A DNA stretch of 64,000 bases from Nymphaea colorata (Eukaryota > Streptophyta > Magnoliopsida > Nymphaeales > Nymphaeaceae), in contig NC_045141.1 in the NCBI RefSeq assembly GCF_008831285.2, positions 22,970,742-23,034,741 on the forward strand. Direction: 5' to 3'. Each line of letters starts with the position of its first letter. Positions within the stretch are counted from its first letter, which is position 1. The notes under the pieces were generated by a model. The model was given only the letters and a program-made list of their open reading frames with translations. It was not told where the DNA came from and made no database searches. Shown one piece after another: positions 45,270 to 56,384 of this stretch. The translations under genes were made by a program, and so were the position numbers.

Positions 45270-48200
45270 TGAATCATGCACTGTTAATGTATACTTCTGA
45301 AACTACTAGAAGTGAGAATATCAAATCAGATTTAAAATACTTGATAGAAATAAAAGTAAGTGGAATAAGTTTTCACTTTTCTTGTCGCTATTGTCTCGCA
45401 TCTTTTTCGGACACCATCATTTCATTTACCACTGTCACGGTAACTCAAAAGGTAAGACAAAAACTTAGTGATTTGGCCATAGAAGTTGAATTTGGGGTAT
45501 ATAGTACAGAAAAAAAAAAAGGATGCTTGTTTGAGGAAGAGGAGATTTTTGCCCTCATCTTTTAGTCCATAGTCACAAAAACTGTCACCTGATAATATTG
45601 TTGAAAACAATGAAAAAACAAGCCCGAGTTTTTCCTGTTTTTGGAAAAAACTTCAAAGTCAAAATTTTGCATTTTTTCCTCCTTATTTTTGCATTATAGT
45701 TAAGTTAAATTATTTACCTACATTCTTGTCATTACTAAAACACCATCTTTTAACATTTATCAAGTTACGTTTTATGTTCTCTTGTTATTTCTCATTGATT
45801 TTACTTTTTCCTAATTCCGATTATTAAAAAAAAAATTGTTAACTTTTTGCCAACAAATTTAGCTTTTTCGGAAAAATACCCTAAAAGCCCTTGTTTTTTA
45901 AAACCTGTGTAACTATAGTTTTTACCTCTTTGTGCTGCTATGTTTTCGTGAGACCTAGCACACGCATGTGAGCTTCATGATCTGGAGAATGATGCAATTT
46001 TTACTCCGCATATTAGATTTTATGTGGCATTGTGATTAATTTTAATGTTCTTAAAATAAGATCTGTTTTGTTTAGTGAAACAATTTTTTTCGTCAGTTTT
46101 CCAGATGATTCTCACATCTTAGCAATTCATGCTTTCATTTTTCTCTCGAAATTGGTGTAATTAGTATCCGAGATGAGGATGCCTTTCTAGTGTCCCCGTT
46201 AAATGGTTAGCATGTGGTCTTACGGATGGAGTCCTATCCGTCGGTAAAAAAAATGGTTGGAAACAAATTTAAAAAAAATGGGAACAACATGTGGATGATT
46301 TGGTTAGGAGGACACATGTCATGCGCTAAGAGCTACACGCTGATATACATAACCAACTCTCGTCATATTGCTTGATTAATGTGGGATGTTTGGAATTGAT
46401 CAAGCATGTTGTGGGGGGACCACATTGGTGCGGTGGCCCACCTTAGATAATAAGAAAAGGCCACGAACAATACCCACCCGTCCAAAAGCCGGACAATGTG
46501 ACGCTAGATCAGAAAACGGGAGAAGAATGGTCTGCTTTTTTTCTCTTTTCTTTGTTGTTTTTTCCTCCTTTTTTTTCTAGTGAACCTGTTTTTATTCGTT
46601 TTTTTAAAGAGTGGAATTTTCTAGTGGAGATGTTAGAGACGCTTGTTTGTCTGCATTGTGATGGGTAAGGAAGAAGACACAGAACTGAAAGCGGTCTGGA
46701 GGCTTCGTGGACGATGGATCACAGAGGTAGGAGCACGTGAAGGTTGTCTTGTTTGTGATAATTTACAACACGACGGGAGAGCCAAAGGAGTCCTAGCTTA
46801 GGTAGCTAGTCCTCATTTTAATGGATGGTAGGTCCCCTTCAATGGCGAAAACAGATTGAACAGGAAGGTCTTTTGGAGACTAGCTAATTCGAAGGGCCCT
46901 TCCCGACGACACATGTTATATGGTAGGTCCCTGCAAATGGAACCCTCCAAGCGGTCCCTCGTCTACCGACGTTCCTGCCCTCTGGCAAAAAAGACCATCT
47001 AACCTTTGGATCTGCCATGGCCCTATGCCTTGTCAGTTATCACGATCTTTAGAAGGGAACGAGATGGAGCAGTGGACGTGGAACCTGGCCAAGAGTTTGT
47101 CCATGGTGGGTGCAGAGGACCGAGTAGGCGACACTGCTCCCACCTTGTCCGGCGGCCAAACTCGTTCTCCGCCGTGATCTCCATGTCGTCCGCCGCGTAT
47201 TTTTGGGTCCGGCTAAGAGATAAAATCCATTATAACTCATTTCCGGCAGAGATGCCTGAAACCGATGAACAACAACTCAGCATGTTTTGAATAATATGCT
47301 AAATATGTGTAATGCAATGTTCATCTTTTAAATAACTTATTTGAACATCTTTGTTATTAAGTTTTCCCTTCAATTGATGTGCATGGACTGATATACAAGG
47401 AATACGACTGTTAGTAACCCTTCCCCGCATTAGTTTTCGAAATTTAATTGTTGACGCGAATGTAATACCTCTCAAATTGCGTATTAAGTTTTCTATTTTT
47501 GCTATGCATTTCAGCCTCACTAATTTCCTTTCCATTCACTGGTAACTATGGTCATGTTTCTTATAAGTTTCTCTACTTCTCGGTGCTCATAAATCCCTTC
47601 ATCTTTCTGTTGGCAATTTTTTTTTTTTTGGAAACTCAAGTTTTCTTGAGTTGGATAAAACTTCTTTGCAATTGATGTGTTGATTCTTGTATGAGTTACG
47701 CTTACAATTATTACATATACACAGACAGATTGGACCAGAACTTCTCGATGCTGTCATGTGATCTATGAAAGATGCTTGCGACAAGTTTGCAGATAAACTT
47801 GGGTCCTATTTTCTGCGTTTGCTGAGATAAGAAAAATTATGCTTCAGAAAAATAAGACAGACTTCTGTTGCATTTGCATTTTAGCAAGCTAAAGCTGTCT
47901 TCTTTCACATTCATGCAGCGGTTCTATTTTTGTAGGTGCTACTCCCATAGACTGTAAATGGGATCATCTGATAAGTGTACCAAACCCCGCCCAAATCCGG
48001 ACACAATCCATAACCTTAGGAGAGGGGAAATCGGGCGAAGGGGCCTTTAGGATTGTTCATTGTTAACCTCATGTTCACTGGAAGCTGTTCAATATTTGGA
48101 AGCTGTTCAATATTTGATAGGTTACCCTTCCTAATCTTCCTCATTAATGTACCAAACTTAATCGAGTCTGACCTGCAATCTATATAGCTTGTCTCAATCA

Positions 48201-49220
48201 AAACGGTTTGCAACTCTAATTGCTTGACAAACTAAATGAGTGTACGAACCCAAATTTGGTATTTAAGGTGAGAATAAGAAAACATATTCCAATCTTTTCA
48301 AGAGGATTGAACAATTCTACTATGAGAAAAATTCGGGAATTTGGATAGATAGTACCACCAGACAACAGATTTGGTTTACGATTCGTGATATGGATATACA
48401 CGTTCAAGTTTTGGTGGTATAACAAAAAATACACTAAATTTGAATTTCTTTCTTTCATTTAATATCTGTTTTTCATGTAATTTAGGTAGCTTTTAACGAA
48501 GGAAAAAATGTTTTCTTTTTTTTCCAAGAAAATCGGATATTATATCTACAAGTTTTCAAATTAGTTTCTTATTTATGAGATAAATCTTTTCGTCTAATTG
48601 GAAAACAAAGGCACGAAACCCATTTGCTCCTCGCAGTTACTCGATAAGAAATATTTCTTTTGCTTGACATTATCTTTAGAGGACAAACTATTCTTCTCTT
48701 AATGAATCCCTCAAAGCCACCATGTCCGTGTGTAAGAGGCATTTTTGTCTTCATCAGTAGTGTTCTTTTCACTTTAATATTTTTGTCGTTAATAGAGGCT
48801 TTTCTTTTTGTCCTTGTTTTCTTAATTTTAATTATTTGTCAGAACCATGGGGGACACTTCCGTTCCGTCCATTTCTGCAAAATATCCTCTTTTTCGTTTC
48901 ACGAAACTGGAAAGCCTTTGTCTTTTTGCCGTCGGTTTGGTGCTCCTGGACGCGCGCGATAATTGCTGTTCCATCATGTGCCTCCTGGCGTGAGACTTCA
49001 TCACTGTTCTTTCATATATATCTATATATATATATATACGGAATCTAATGTTCATTTCCTGATGCCTTACTATTATATTTTGAGAAGATAGTGAACATGT
49101 ACAATTAAAAAATGTTTCATGATATGCGACCTCATTGTTACATATAACTTTTCTGTTTTCGTTTAATTACATATATTCTTTTTTCAGACATGATACCAAA
49201 ATCAAGTTCTGAAAGCTTTT
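45270..49220. other. Upstream region of G7 and 3' flank of G8, no gene seen
   Basis: Closely parallels the G3 upstream DNA, including the conserved block at about 46.48-46.85 kb. A TA microsatellite lies at about 49.01-49.04 kb. A small ORF (46386-46580) has a counterpart at 18043-18237, but only because the DNA is duplicated. Confidence 0.55.
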
Positions 49221-49224
49221 TCAT

Positions 49225-49230
49225 TTTATT
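49225..49230 (-). terminator. Poly(A) signal of G8
   Basis: AATAAA on the minus strand, about 48 bp after the stop. The stem-loop found at G1-G3 is eroded here. Confidence 0.5.
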
Positions 49231-49277
49231 TAGTTAGCAAGGCAGGAGGAGCTTTACACGAGCCAAGCTTTTGTGTC

Positions 49278-50246
49278 TCAGAACGCAGCAAAAGTGCTAC
49301 TGGCCTTGATTATAGGATATATGAGGTCACTGTAGGGCGCACGGCCGTTGCCATCCTCGAAGAACTTCACGTCCCAGTGTCTGTTCCATAGCATCACTCC
49401 TTTATAGTTCCTGTACTGACGTGCTTCCGCTAGTGCACCTAGAAGTTCATTCGGATGGATCCAGCGCTCCTCAAAGTAGCTGGGGTTGGCGATGAGCCCC
49501 AAGTAGAAGTCCATCTCACTGAACTCTGTGGCCCAGTTCTGTACCGACACCGCGAAGGCTGCCGAGTCCCAAGGCTGGTAGGTGCAGGGGTGGCCGTGGT
49601 AGCGCGGCCACACTTTGTTGAACAACCCCGTCTTTAAGGCCCTGTAGAGCGGCATGTCTGCTTTGCCAGCGGTGTGGTTGCAACCCTGGGAAGCCGTCAA
49701 GATCATGCCCCCATCCAGCTGCTTTAGGTCCTGCGCCAGCACATCCCAATAGTCGTACGTCGAGGCGTCGTTGACGTAGAAGTCGATGCCGTCGAGCTTC
49801 ACCTTGCCGAGGGGGCCGTCGATGCCGTAGCCGCTTAGGTAGACGTCGTAGATGTGGGCAGCCAGCCGGTGGGCCTCTTCCGCCGACACCAGCGTATAGT
49901 TGTTCACGTCGAACCCTCCAATGGAGAGCAGCATCTTCACCCCGAGGCGCTGGCAAGCTGCGATGTCTTCCGCAAGGCTCCTGCAGCCGCCAGACTCGGC
50001 ATCGCAGGAGGTGCCAAAGTCAGGCCTAGGAGGTCGCCCGTTGCCGAAGTTGCTCAGGAAGGCGATGCTGACATGGGTAAAGTGATTAGTTTCACATGTG
50101 GCCTTGAGAGCGGCGCCAGCCAGGTTGTTGATGTGCCATCCCCAGTACATGGCCATTTGGTCGGAATGGGCTCTGATGGCGAACACAGTGGCCATGCAGA
50201 GGACGAGAACCAAAGGTAGAATGGGACGCAAAGAGGAGGAGGCCAT
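49278..50246 (-). CDS. G8: secreted GH18 chitinase-like protein, type A2, catalytic Asp/Glu and Tyr all replaced
   Basis: 322 aa with a signal peptide of about 28 residues. The active-site strand is LDGIDFYVND (151-160), giving Tyr157 and Asn159. The position equivalent to hevamine Tyr183 is His217 (WPRYHGHPC), whereas the sister copy G5 has Tyr, so this copy has drifted further from catalysis. Six cysteines and NHT (190-192) are kept. The C-terminus is shorter than in G5 (..KASSTFAAF, lacking NIRMPVS). It is the left partner of the second A2-B block, with G9 about 4 kb to its right. Confidence 0.93.
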   Translation of the reverse strand: MASSSLRPILPLVLVLCMATVFAIRAHSDQMAMYWGWHINNLAGAALKATCETNHFTHVSIAFLSNFGNGRPPRPDFGTSCDAESGGCRSLAEDIAACQRLGVKMLLSIGGFDVNNYTLVSAEEAHRLAAHIYDVYLSGYGIDGPLGKVKLDGIDFYVNDASTYDYWDVLAQDLKQLDGGMILTASQGCNHTAGKADMPLYRALKTGLFNKVWPRYHGHPCTYQPWDSAAFAVSVQNWATEFSEMDFYLGLIANPSYFEERWIHPNELLGALAEARQYRNYKGVMLWNRHWDVKFFEDGNGRAPYSDLIYPIIKASSTFAAF

Positions 50247-50307
50247 TTTTGTTCTTCGGTTGGGTCAACTATTGGCGATGTCTGGCCAAAGGGGGACGTG
50301 GTGGTCC

Positions 50308-50314
50308 TTAAATA
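50308..50314 (-). promoter_or_regulatory. TATA-like box of G8
   Basis: TATTTAA on the minus strand, 62-68 bp before the ATG, the same variant as G5. Confidence 0.7.
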
Positions 50315-50399
50315 ATTGAACGATTCTCTTCTAACGTGCACTTTTGAAATTGCTACAAGTAAGAATATCAATGGAAAATACTTGTTAGAGATGAAACAA

Positions 50400-50700
50400 G
50401 ACATAATTGATAAACTCACAACTCCAATTCGAATGAGCTGATGACCTGATCAGGTTAACGAGTTGACTCATGGACTTTATCGAGTTTTGAAACAACTTGA
50501 ATGAAGCAAGTCAAGAGCCAGTCAAGCCGAGGCGTGCTGAGTTAACTGCGAGTCAAGGTTATGTTGGGTCCAGTCAGGGATGAATCGGGCCGAGTCAAGA
50601 ACAAGTTAGGCCGAGTTAGGCTGAGTTAAGAACAAGCAGGGCCAACCTGAGGTGACTAGGGCGATTCTGGAACCAATTCGGTGAATCAGCCAATTAAGGG
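50400..50700. repeat. Degenerate GAGTCAAG/GAGTTA repeat
   Basis: Irregular repeats of GAGTCAAG, GGCCGAGT and GAGTTAA over about 300 bp, absent from the matching G5 flank. Probably an inserted old repeat; ends not found. Confidence 0.5.
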
Positions 50701-51630
50701 ACAAGATAGATAGATCCATCCGCGTCCTAGCTGGTCCTCCTTTCAATGGACGATGAATTTGAGGTCCACCTCACTCCTATATGGGCCTTGGTTCCTGTTT
50801 ACCGGCCATGGCCTCACTAGGCTGTCATTATTCTGAGAAGGAAACGATGATGGAGTTCTGTGCATGGTGGAGAGTGGCCAAGATTTTGGCGACGGACGGC
50901 GGAGACGATAAAGGAGGTGTCGGTGGGAGCTCTCACGGCGTCCTAACTCTGTCGGCTGTTGATCTTCCCCTGCGCACGTTTTTGGTTTTTCTCGCATGAC
51001 TTGGACCATTATTTCAGTAGGCCCGGCTGCCGCCGGATAAGAGCTAAAATCCCCACGTTACTCATCTCCGGCGTAGTCGTCGGAAAATCGATTTCTTGAG
51101 CTATGTACTGTTTGAAGTAAATTTCATTGTGGATAACTAACGGAATTCCTCTAAAAAATGTTCAGTTTCTTGTTTTTGCTACTCATATTAGCTTCACAAA
51201 TTTCTTGTTCGTTCATTTGTAACTCCATATGTCTGTTTCTCTTAAAAGTTTATTGCTCTCTTCGTGCTCGTCACTCCACTGTTTGTGAATTATTCAAATC
51301 AAGTTGAGTCCATCATTAGGTAGTTGATTTGATAAAATATCGCCCTTCTACTAATGTTTGTTGTCGTAAAAATATGGTTTCTTTTCTTGAAACTCAAATT
51401 TTGGAGATTGGGTAAAAGTTTAGTGGTCGATGATTTATTCTTGTATGAGTTGTGTGGAGCTAAGGGGCCATGGCTACTTTGGGATTTTAAATGAAAAAAA
51501 GGGACCGATTAAGATTTTTAAAAAAATAAATTTGGTCCATGTAAAAAAAGTAAAAAATATAGTCGGATCTTGTAAAAAAATTCCAGAAAGCCTTTAAAAT
51601 TTTTGAAAGCAATCTCTAATTAAATAGCTA

Positions 51631-51705
51631 TGTCATTCTTGGCCTTTTGGCTAAGATCCTGTTAGTATCTGTTTTTATCAGTTTTAATCTCTGGATTGTT
51701 GGGTA
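51631..51705 (+). ncRNA. U2 snRNA-like fragment (likely pseudogene)
   Basis: The stretch contains TTGGCCTTTTGGCTAAGATC, then AGTATCTGTT and TTATCAGTTTTAATCTC. It matches the 5' third of plant U2 snRNA (CTCGGCCTTTTGGCTAAGATCAAGTGTAGTATCTGTTCTTATCAG..). The branch-site recognition element GTAGTA reads TTAGTA, and no plant snRNA promoter (USE plus TATA) is visible upstream. The 3' stem-loops are missing. The matching flank of G5 near 34.2 kb lacks it, so it looks like a retroposed fragment that arrived after the block duplication. Confidence 0.65.
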
Positions 51706-52569
51706 GATTGGTTGTGCTATGTGAAAGATGATTTCTGCAACCTGACTTATAAACTCCAAAGAAAAAAACTATATTTCCACTTGGTCCCATGATGGGTCCA
51801 ATTTCTTGCGTTTGCCTAGAAGACAGAAAAACTTATATTTCATTAAAATAAGTAACACTTTCGTTGCATTCGCTTTTTAGCTGATGCTATGTATCTTCTT
51901 CCACATTGATTGCGATAAGGTTCATTTCATAATGAAGAACACCACTACTTTTTGCCGTCCCAGTAAATGCGACTATCATGTATCACACTAAGCCTAGTGA
52001 ATACTTCAGCGGAGAGGGCGTATGAATAATATCCACGCGGTAAAAAAGGTGGGTTTTTCAACCAAACTTTAACAAACACAAAATGAGAAAGAGAGATAGA
52101 TTGGAAGAGGTTGAAGCTCTTTTCCCTTTTCCTTTATTTTAGAGATTTTAAGTTTTTGTAGCCCCAGATTTTTACCGGACATTACATAAAACCCCTCGGG
52201 GCTATGCATTAAATGAAAAGGAGACAAACAACTCCACGTTTTTCATACAAGAAGGAACTCATGAATGAAAAGAACAAAGAGCAAGAAGACAAGGAAACGA
52301 AAAGAGGAAGTTTCTAGTGTGGTATGAACAGATAAAAGAGGAAGAGACAAAGCACGTGACACCTAGAACTGGCCTGGTGTGTGAGCACCGCAGTTGGAAC
52401 GCGCCGTCCAAGACACCAAGATGTCCTTGTCCTTCCCTCCTCAAATGTCTTAGTCGGACGGATGCGGGACGCTGCGTATCCTGAAGTGGGCCAGGACGCG
52501 CCTGTCCCTATTTCTCAATGCCTCTCGCCACCCTCATCCTTCTTTAATATTAAGTTGAAGTGAACTCCA

Positions 52570-54190
52570 TGCGTGATCCAAACCAATGTTCCGAAAATTC
52601 CTTCCGAATTTCCGATCAGCATCCTGTGCACGTTCTTTTGAAAAACAAACAAATTATATTTTGAAATGAAATCTTCAAATTTAAAAAAAAAAAAAAGTTA
52701 CTGTCCACGGAGTAATAACCACGGATTTGAAATGAAATGAAATGACTTGAACTCCGCTTGTGAAAAACCCTACTTGTGAGTAATAACCACGGATTTCAAA
52801 TCCTCAAAGTGAGATCAGAGGGAGCGAGAGGAGGAGGGGGGTCCGATCTTTCGCGGAGACTTATGATTCCCAGTGGAACTCTCCTACGCGCAGGCAGACT
52901 GCCCACCGGCGAGCTCAACCGTCCTTAGCGACCACTCCCTCCACCTTCTTTGTTCTCCCTCCACCTTCTCTGTGTTTCAAGTGGATCCCTGCCGTTTTCC
53001 GGCTAACTTACCAGTCGCCGGACCCCAGCCGAAGAGTGCCTTTCTTCAGACCTAACGGAGAGGACCCATGCCATGGTGGCTGAGACCCATCTGGCCATGT
53101 TCACAGAGAAAACCCTCGGCCATATGTGTGTGTGTGAGAGAGAGAGACAGACAGAGACAGAGACAACCACCTTTGACGGCGGCTGAACCCTCTGTCATGG
53201 TCATGGCCAGCCAGCCAGGGTAAAGAGAGAGACCCACTTTCGACGGCCAATCTACATGCTTCAACGAAGGAAACGGTGAGAGAAATGGAGCGAGAGAGAC
53301 GACGAGCGAAATATTCCTTTCTGAAAGCTTAGCAAACACATTTGGCTTTATGGGTCAGATTTCAAAACCTCAAATATAAGGTCAAGCATTAGAAATCCAC
53401 CGTGGACCTAAGATCCGGAGCCGTCAAATGTAACCGCTTTCCCATATGAAAGTTCGATATTAATACACTATATTCGTCCGTTTGACTAGTTTTCTGCAGC
53501 TGGACAGCTGTTGGAAAACAGATAAAGAAGGCGTCATCCAGCTCATTGAACAGGGCTTTTTCATTTATGGTGATGGACTATTGAGAAAAATATGAGACAT
53601 TTTTATCATTTATTATATGTTTTTTTTTCTTTTCAATATATATATATATATATGTATGAGAGAGAGAGAGAGATCTTTGACGCCAAACCTAATTTGATTT
53701 TGACGGAGAAAACATTTTCCTTTTTGTGAAGTTAAGTTTCTTAAAAAAAAACCTAAAAATATAGGCAAAGGTTGACGACAAATTTATTTTGACCTTTCTA
53801 GTTTGATTATTTGTAGGTCAATCTTTTGAGAAATGTCAAAGGCCATTTCTCATCTTTGGTTTTTTATTTTTTTAATGCCGGAGGCCTCGTTTTGCCAATG
53901 ACTGCCAAATTGGAATATGAAATTTCACCACATTACCTTAAAATATGTGGATCTTTATACCCTTCTCCACAAACTTCTTAATCATTAACGTTATTTTTAT
54001 GAACGAAAAAGGTGTTTAACTGAACGGAAGTCAAACTTTTCTTCCGGTCTCTCTCTCTCCCTCACCCACACACACGCACAACCCCTCACTTTCTGGATCC
54101 TTTCTTCCTCTCCCTCTCTTTCCCGCACACACACGGGCGCGCGCACTTCACGTTAATAAACAACCACGTTTAAAACTGGTGTAGCTAAGA
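52570..54190. other. Spacer between the G8 upstream region and the G9 3' end, no recognised gene
   Basis: Holds a repeated GAGTAATAACCACGGATTT motif (near 52.71 and 52.78 kb), a GT/GA microsatellite near 53.13-53.16 kb and a TA plus GA microsatellite at about 53.64-53.67 kb. The part from about 53.79 kb aligns with the G6 3' flank (from about 36.5 kb). A GC-richer piece at 52.85-53.3 kb has short ORFs on both strands without family signatures. Confidence 0.5.
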
Positions 54191-54202
54191 ACTTGAGCAT
54201 TT

Positions 54203-54208
54203 TTTATT
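54203..54208 (-). terminator. Poly(A) signal of G9
   Basis: AATAAA on the minus strand, about 53 bp after the stop codon. Confidence 0.5.
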
Positions 54209-54260
54209 TTAGTGATCGCCAAAGATACGAAGGAGAATGGGATACACAGGCGCCCCTTTC

Positions 54261-55274
54261 TCAGAAAACAACCTCGTGGAGATGCTGGTGGCGGACGGCG
54301 TCGTCATCATCAGGCTCAAGGCTGTCTTGGACGTGAGGATATATTGTCTCGCTATAAGGCCATTTAGCATACCCATCCTCCTTGTACTTCACGTCCCAGT
54401 GCCGGTTCCACACCGCGACGCCCGAGTACCTCGGATACTTCCTCACGATGTCCAGCGCACCTTCGATCTCCTCCGGCGGGATGAAGCCCCTGATGTACTT
54501 CGGGTGGCAGTCGACGGCGATGCGGAAGTCTCCCACGTACCCCTCGAAATCTGTCGTCCAGTTTCTCACCGCCGACTCGAACGACGCCGTGTTCCCCCGC
54601 TCGTATACGCACGGGTAGTAGTCCCCGAAGACACGTGCCCACACCCTGGAGAACAGCCCCGTCTTCAGCGCGTAGAAGATGGGGATGTCCGGCACCCCGA
54701 GGCTGTGGTTGCACGCCTGAGAGCCCGTAAGTATCAGCTTCTCGTCGTACCTCTTCAGGTCCTCCGCCACCACGTCCCAGTAGGCCGTTGGCAGAGTATC
54801 GTTGATCCAGAAGTCGACGCCGTCGAGCTTCACCTTCCCCAGCGGCCCGTCCACGCCGTAGCCGCTAAGGTAGACGTTGTAGACGTGGGCGGCCAGGCGG
54901 TGAGCCTCCTCCTCGTTGGGCAGCCGGTAGGTGGCGTCGAAGCCGCCGATGGAGAGCAGGACCTTCACGTTCACGCTTTGGCAATACTCGATCTCGGACT
55001 GCAGGTACTTGCAGCCGCCGGAGGGGGCATCGCATCCGGTTCCGAAGTCCGGCGTCGGCGGCTTCCCATACCCGAAGTCGGTAAGGAAGGCTATGTTCAC
55101 TTGCTCGAACTGGCCGGTCTTGCACGCCATCTCGAGGCCCGCGGCGGTGATATTGTTCACGTGCCAGCCCCAGTAGAGGGCCATGCCCTTACCGCTGGCG
55201 TGGGCCCTGAGGGCACTGAACATGCCGAGGAGAAGCAGCAAAGGCAGCAATGGTGGTGAAGAAGAGGAGGCCAT
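54261..55274 (-). CDS. G9: secreted GH18 chitinase-like protein, type B, duplicate of G6
   Basis: 337 aa from the MASSSS start, aligned without gaps to G6 and differing at about 14-16 residues by eye. An 81-codon upstream extension of the frame passes through the TATA-like box and is not taken as coding. The catalytic strand LDGVDFWIND (150-159) and Phe216 are the same as in G6, so both active-site losses predate the duplication. The acidic/His tail (317-337) is kept. Differences include Leu161-Pro (LSTAY to LPTAY), His190-Asn (ACHH to ACNH) and NGPYSEA to KWPYSET near 304-310. Preservation of an open frame and of the unusual strand in both copies suggests the protein is still under selection (inference). 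Confidence 0.92.
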   Translation of the reverse strand: MASSSSPPLLPLLLLLGMFSALRAHASGKGMALYWGWHVNNITAAGLEMACKTGQFEQVNIAFLTDFGYGKPPTPDFGTGCDAPSGGCKYLQSEIEYCQSVNVKVLLSIGGFDATYRLPNEEEAHRLAAHVYNVYLSGYGVDGPLGKVKLDGVDFWINDTLPTAYWDVVAEDLKRYDEKLILTGSQACNHSLGVPDIPIFYALKTGLFSRVWARVFGDYYPCVYERGNTASFESAVRNWTTDFEGYVGDFRIAVDCHPKYIRGFIPPEEIEGALDIVRKYPRYSGVAVWNRHWDVKYKEDGYAKWPYSETIYPHVQDSLEPDDDDAVRHQHLHEVVF

Positions 55275-55351
55275 CTCTTCTTGTTCGGTCTTCTCGGGTT
55301 TGGCGAAAGGAGGAACAGTGGGATGGTCTGTCAAGGAGATGGGGCAGCTCC

Positions 55352-55360
55352 TAAATAATA
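55352..55360 (-). promoter_or_regulatory. TATA-like box of G9
   Basis: TATTATTTA on the minus strand, about 78-86 bp before the chosen ATG, corresponding to the G6 box. Confidence 0.5.
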
Positions 55361-55364
55361 ATGA

Positions 55365-56330
55365 ATAGTGCAACAACTGTGCCTTTCTATTGGTGCAATT
55401 CCAAATCCACCTTCTTAAATATTTCACACTTTTCACGAGAATTCCTTGGTGTTTGTTTTTTGACCATGACAAATCCTTGGATCGTCCATCTGCAGAAGCA
55501 ATGTTTTCTGCTGCCAAACTTAGTTTAGAAATTTATTCAAGTTATCCGAGTAAGGAGAACAAAATAAGTAAGGCATTTGTCATGACAGAATAATATAAAT
55601 TTGAAACAATACTTCATACTCAGTTGCACAAAAATTTGTTTATTTTTCATATTAGTTTTCTCTAAGCAATTGCAAAAGCCGTATGTAAGAGTAAGAGGGA
55701 ACTGCTTGAATGGTCAGCCCCCCGTCAACTTCCACTGTCTGATGTACAGCAAGCCACAACTGTGATTTTTTAGCTTGCTTCTACGATCCAATTGTTAATA
55801 CAAGTCTCTCTATTCAGAGATACATGCTTTTGACCTATGAACAAGGTTCTAATCTTTTATTTTATTATAAAAATATTTGAAACTTATAATGTATTGTGAA
55901 ATGTATGTACCATATTCACTAGACATATCGAACGTACAATTATTGGTAAGATTACCTTCAGTTCTGAACCATAGCGTTGGGGGCCATGTGCACCTGCTGT
56001 CCTTCCGTCCTTTACTTTTTTCCTTGCAGTACTTTAACGTCGTGTGTTGGGTGAAACTTCAAAGTTCAGATGGGAGTGAAAATTTTTCTCGTCACAAGAA
56101 TTTGACATTAGACTGTGCTTTTTAATCTCAAATTTATGGTCGAATTCTATGTTATCTACATCTATATGACTGTTGGGACAGAACTGATATTTGGTGATAT
56201 GCCAAATAAACCTTTCGATTGACTGTAAGCTCACACGGCGTTGGTAATATTATTTGATTGAAAGCAACAAAAGAGAATGAGTTTCAGGGAACAAATTCTC
56301 TGAAACTTAATTGACTGGACAAGAGAGTTT
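55365..56330. other. Spacer between G9 and G10, no gene seen
   Basis: About 1 kb of AT-rich DNA that aligns along most of its length with 38.4-39.69 kb, the counterpart spacer of the first block. Short ORFs are not conserved between the two copies. Confidence 0.6.
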
Positions 56331-56334
56331 CTCT

Positions 56335-56340
56335 TTTATT
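56335..56340 (-). terminator. Poly(A) signal of G10
   Basis: AATAAA on the minus strand, 45-50 bp after the stop. The corresponding hexamer is also kept in the orphan flank near 39.64 kb. Confidence 0.5.
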
Positions 56341-56384
56341 TGGTGCCCATTGTTGCTGATTCAAGCTGGGAGGTTTCTTTTTTC

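Noticed and set aside
53052-53339. 95-codon minus-strand ORF in GC-richer DNA
   Set aside because: Composed largely of microsatellite-derived Ser/Leu/Cys/His runs, with no domain, signal or paralogue in the matching block.
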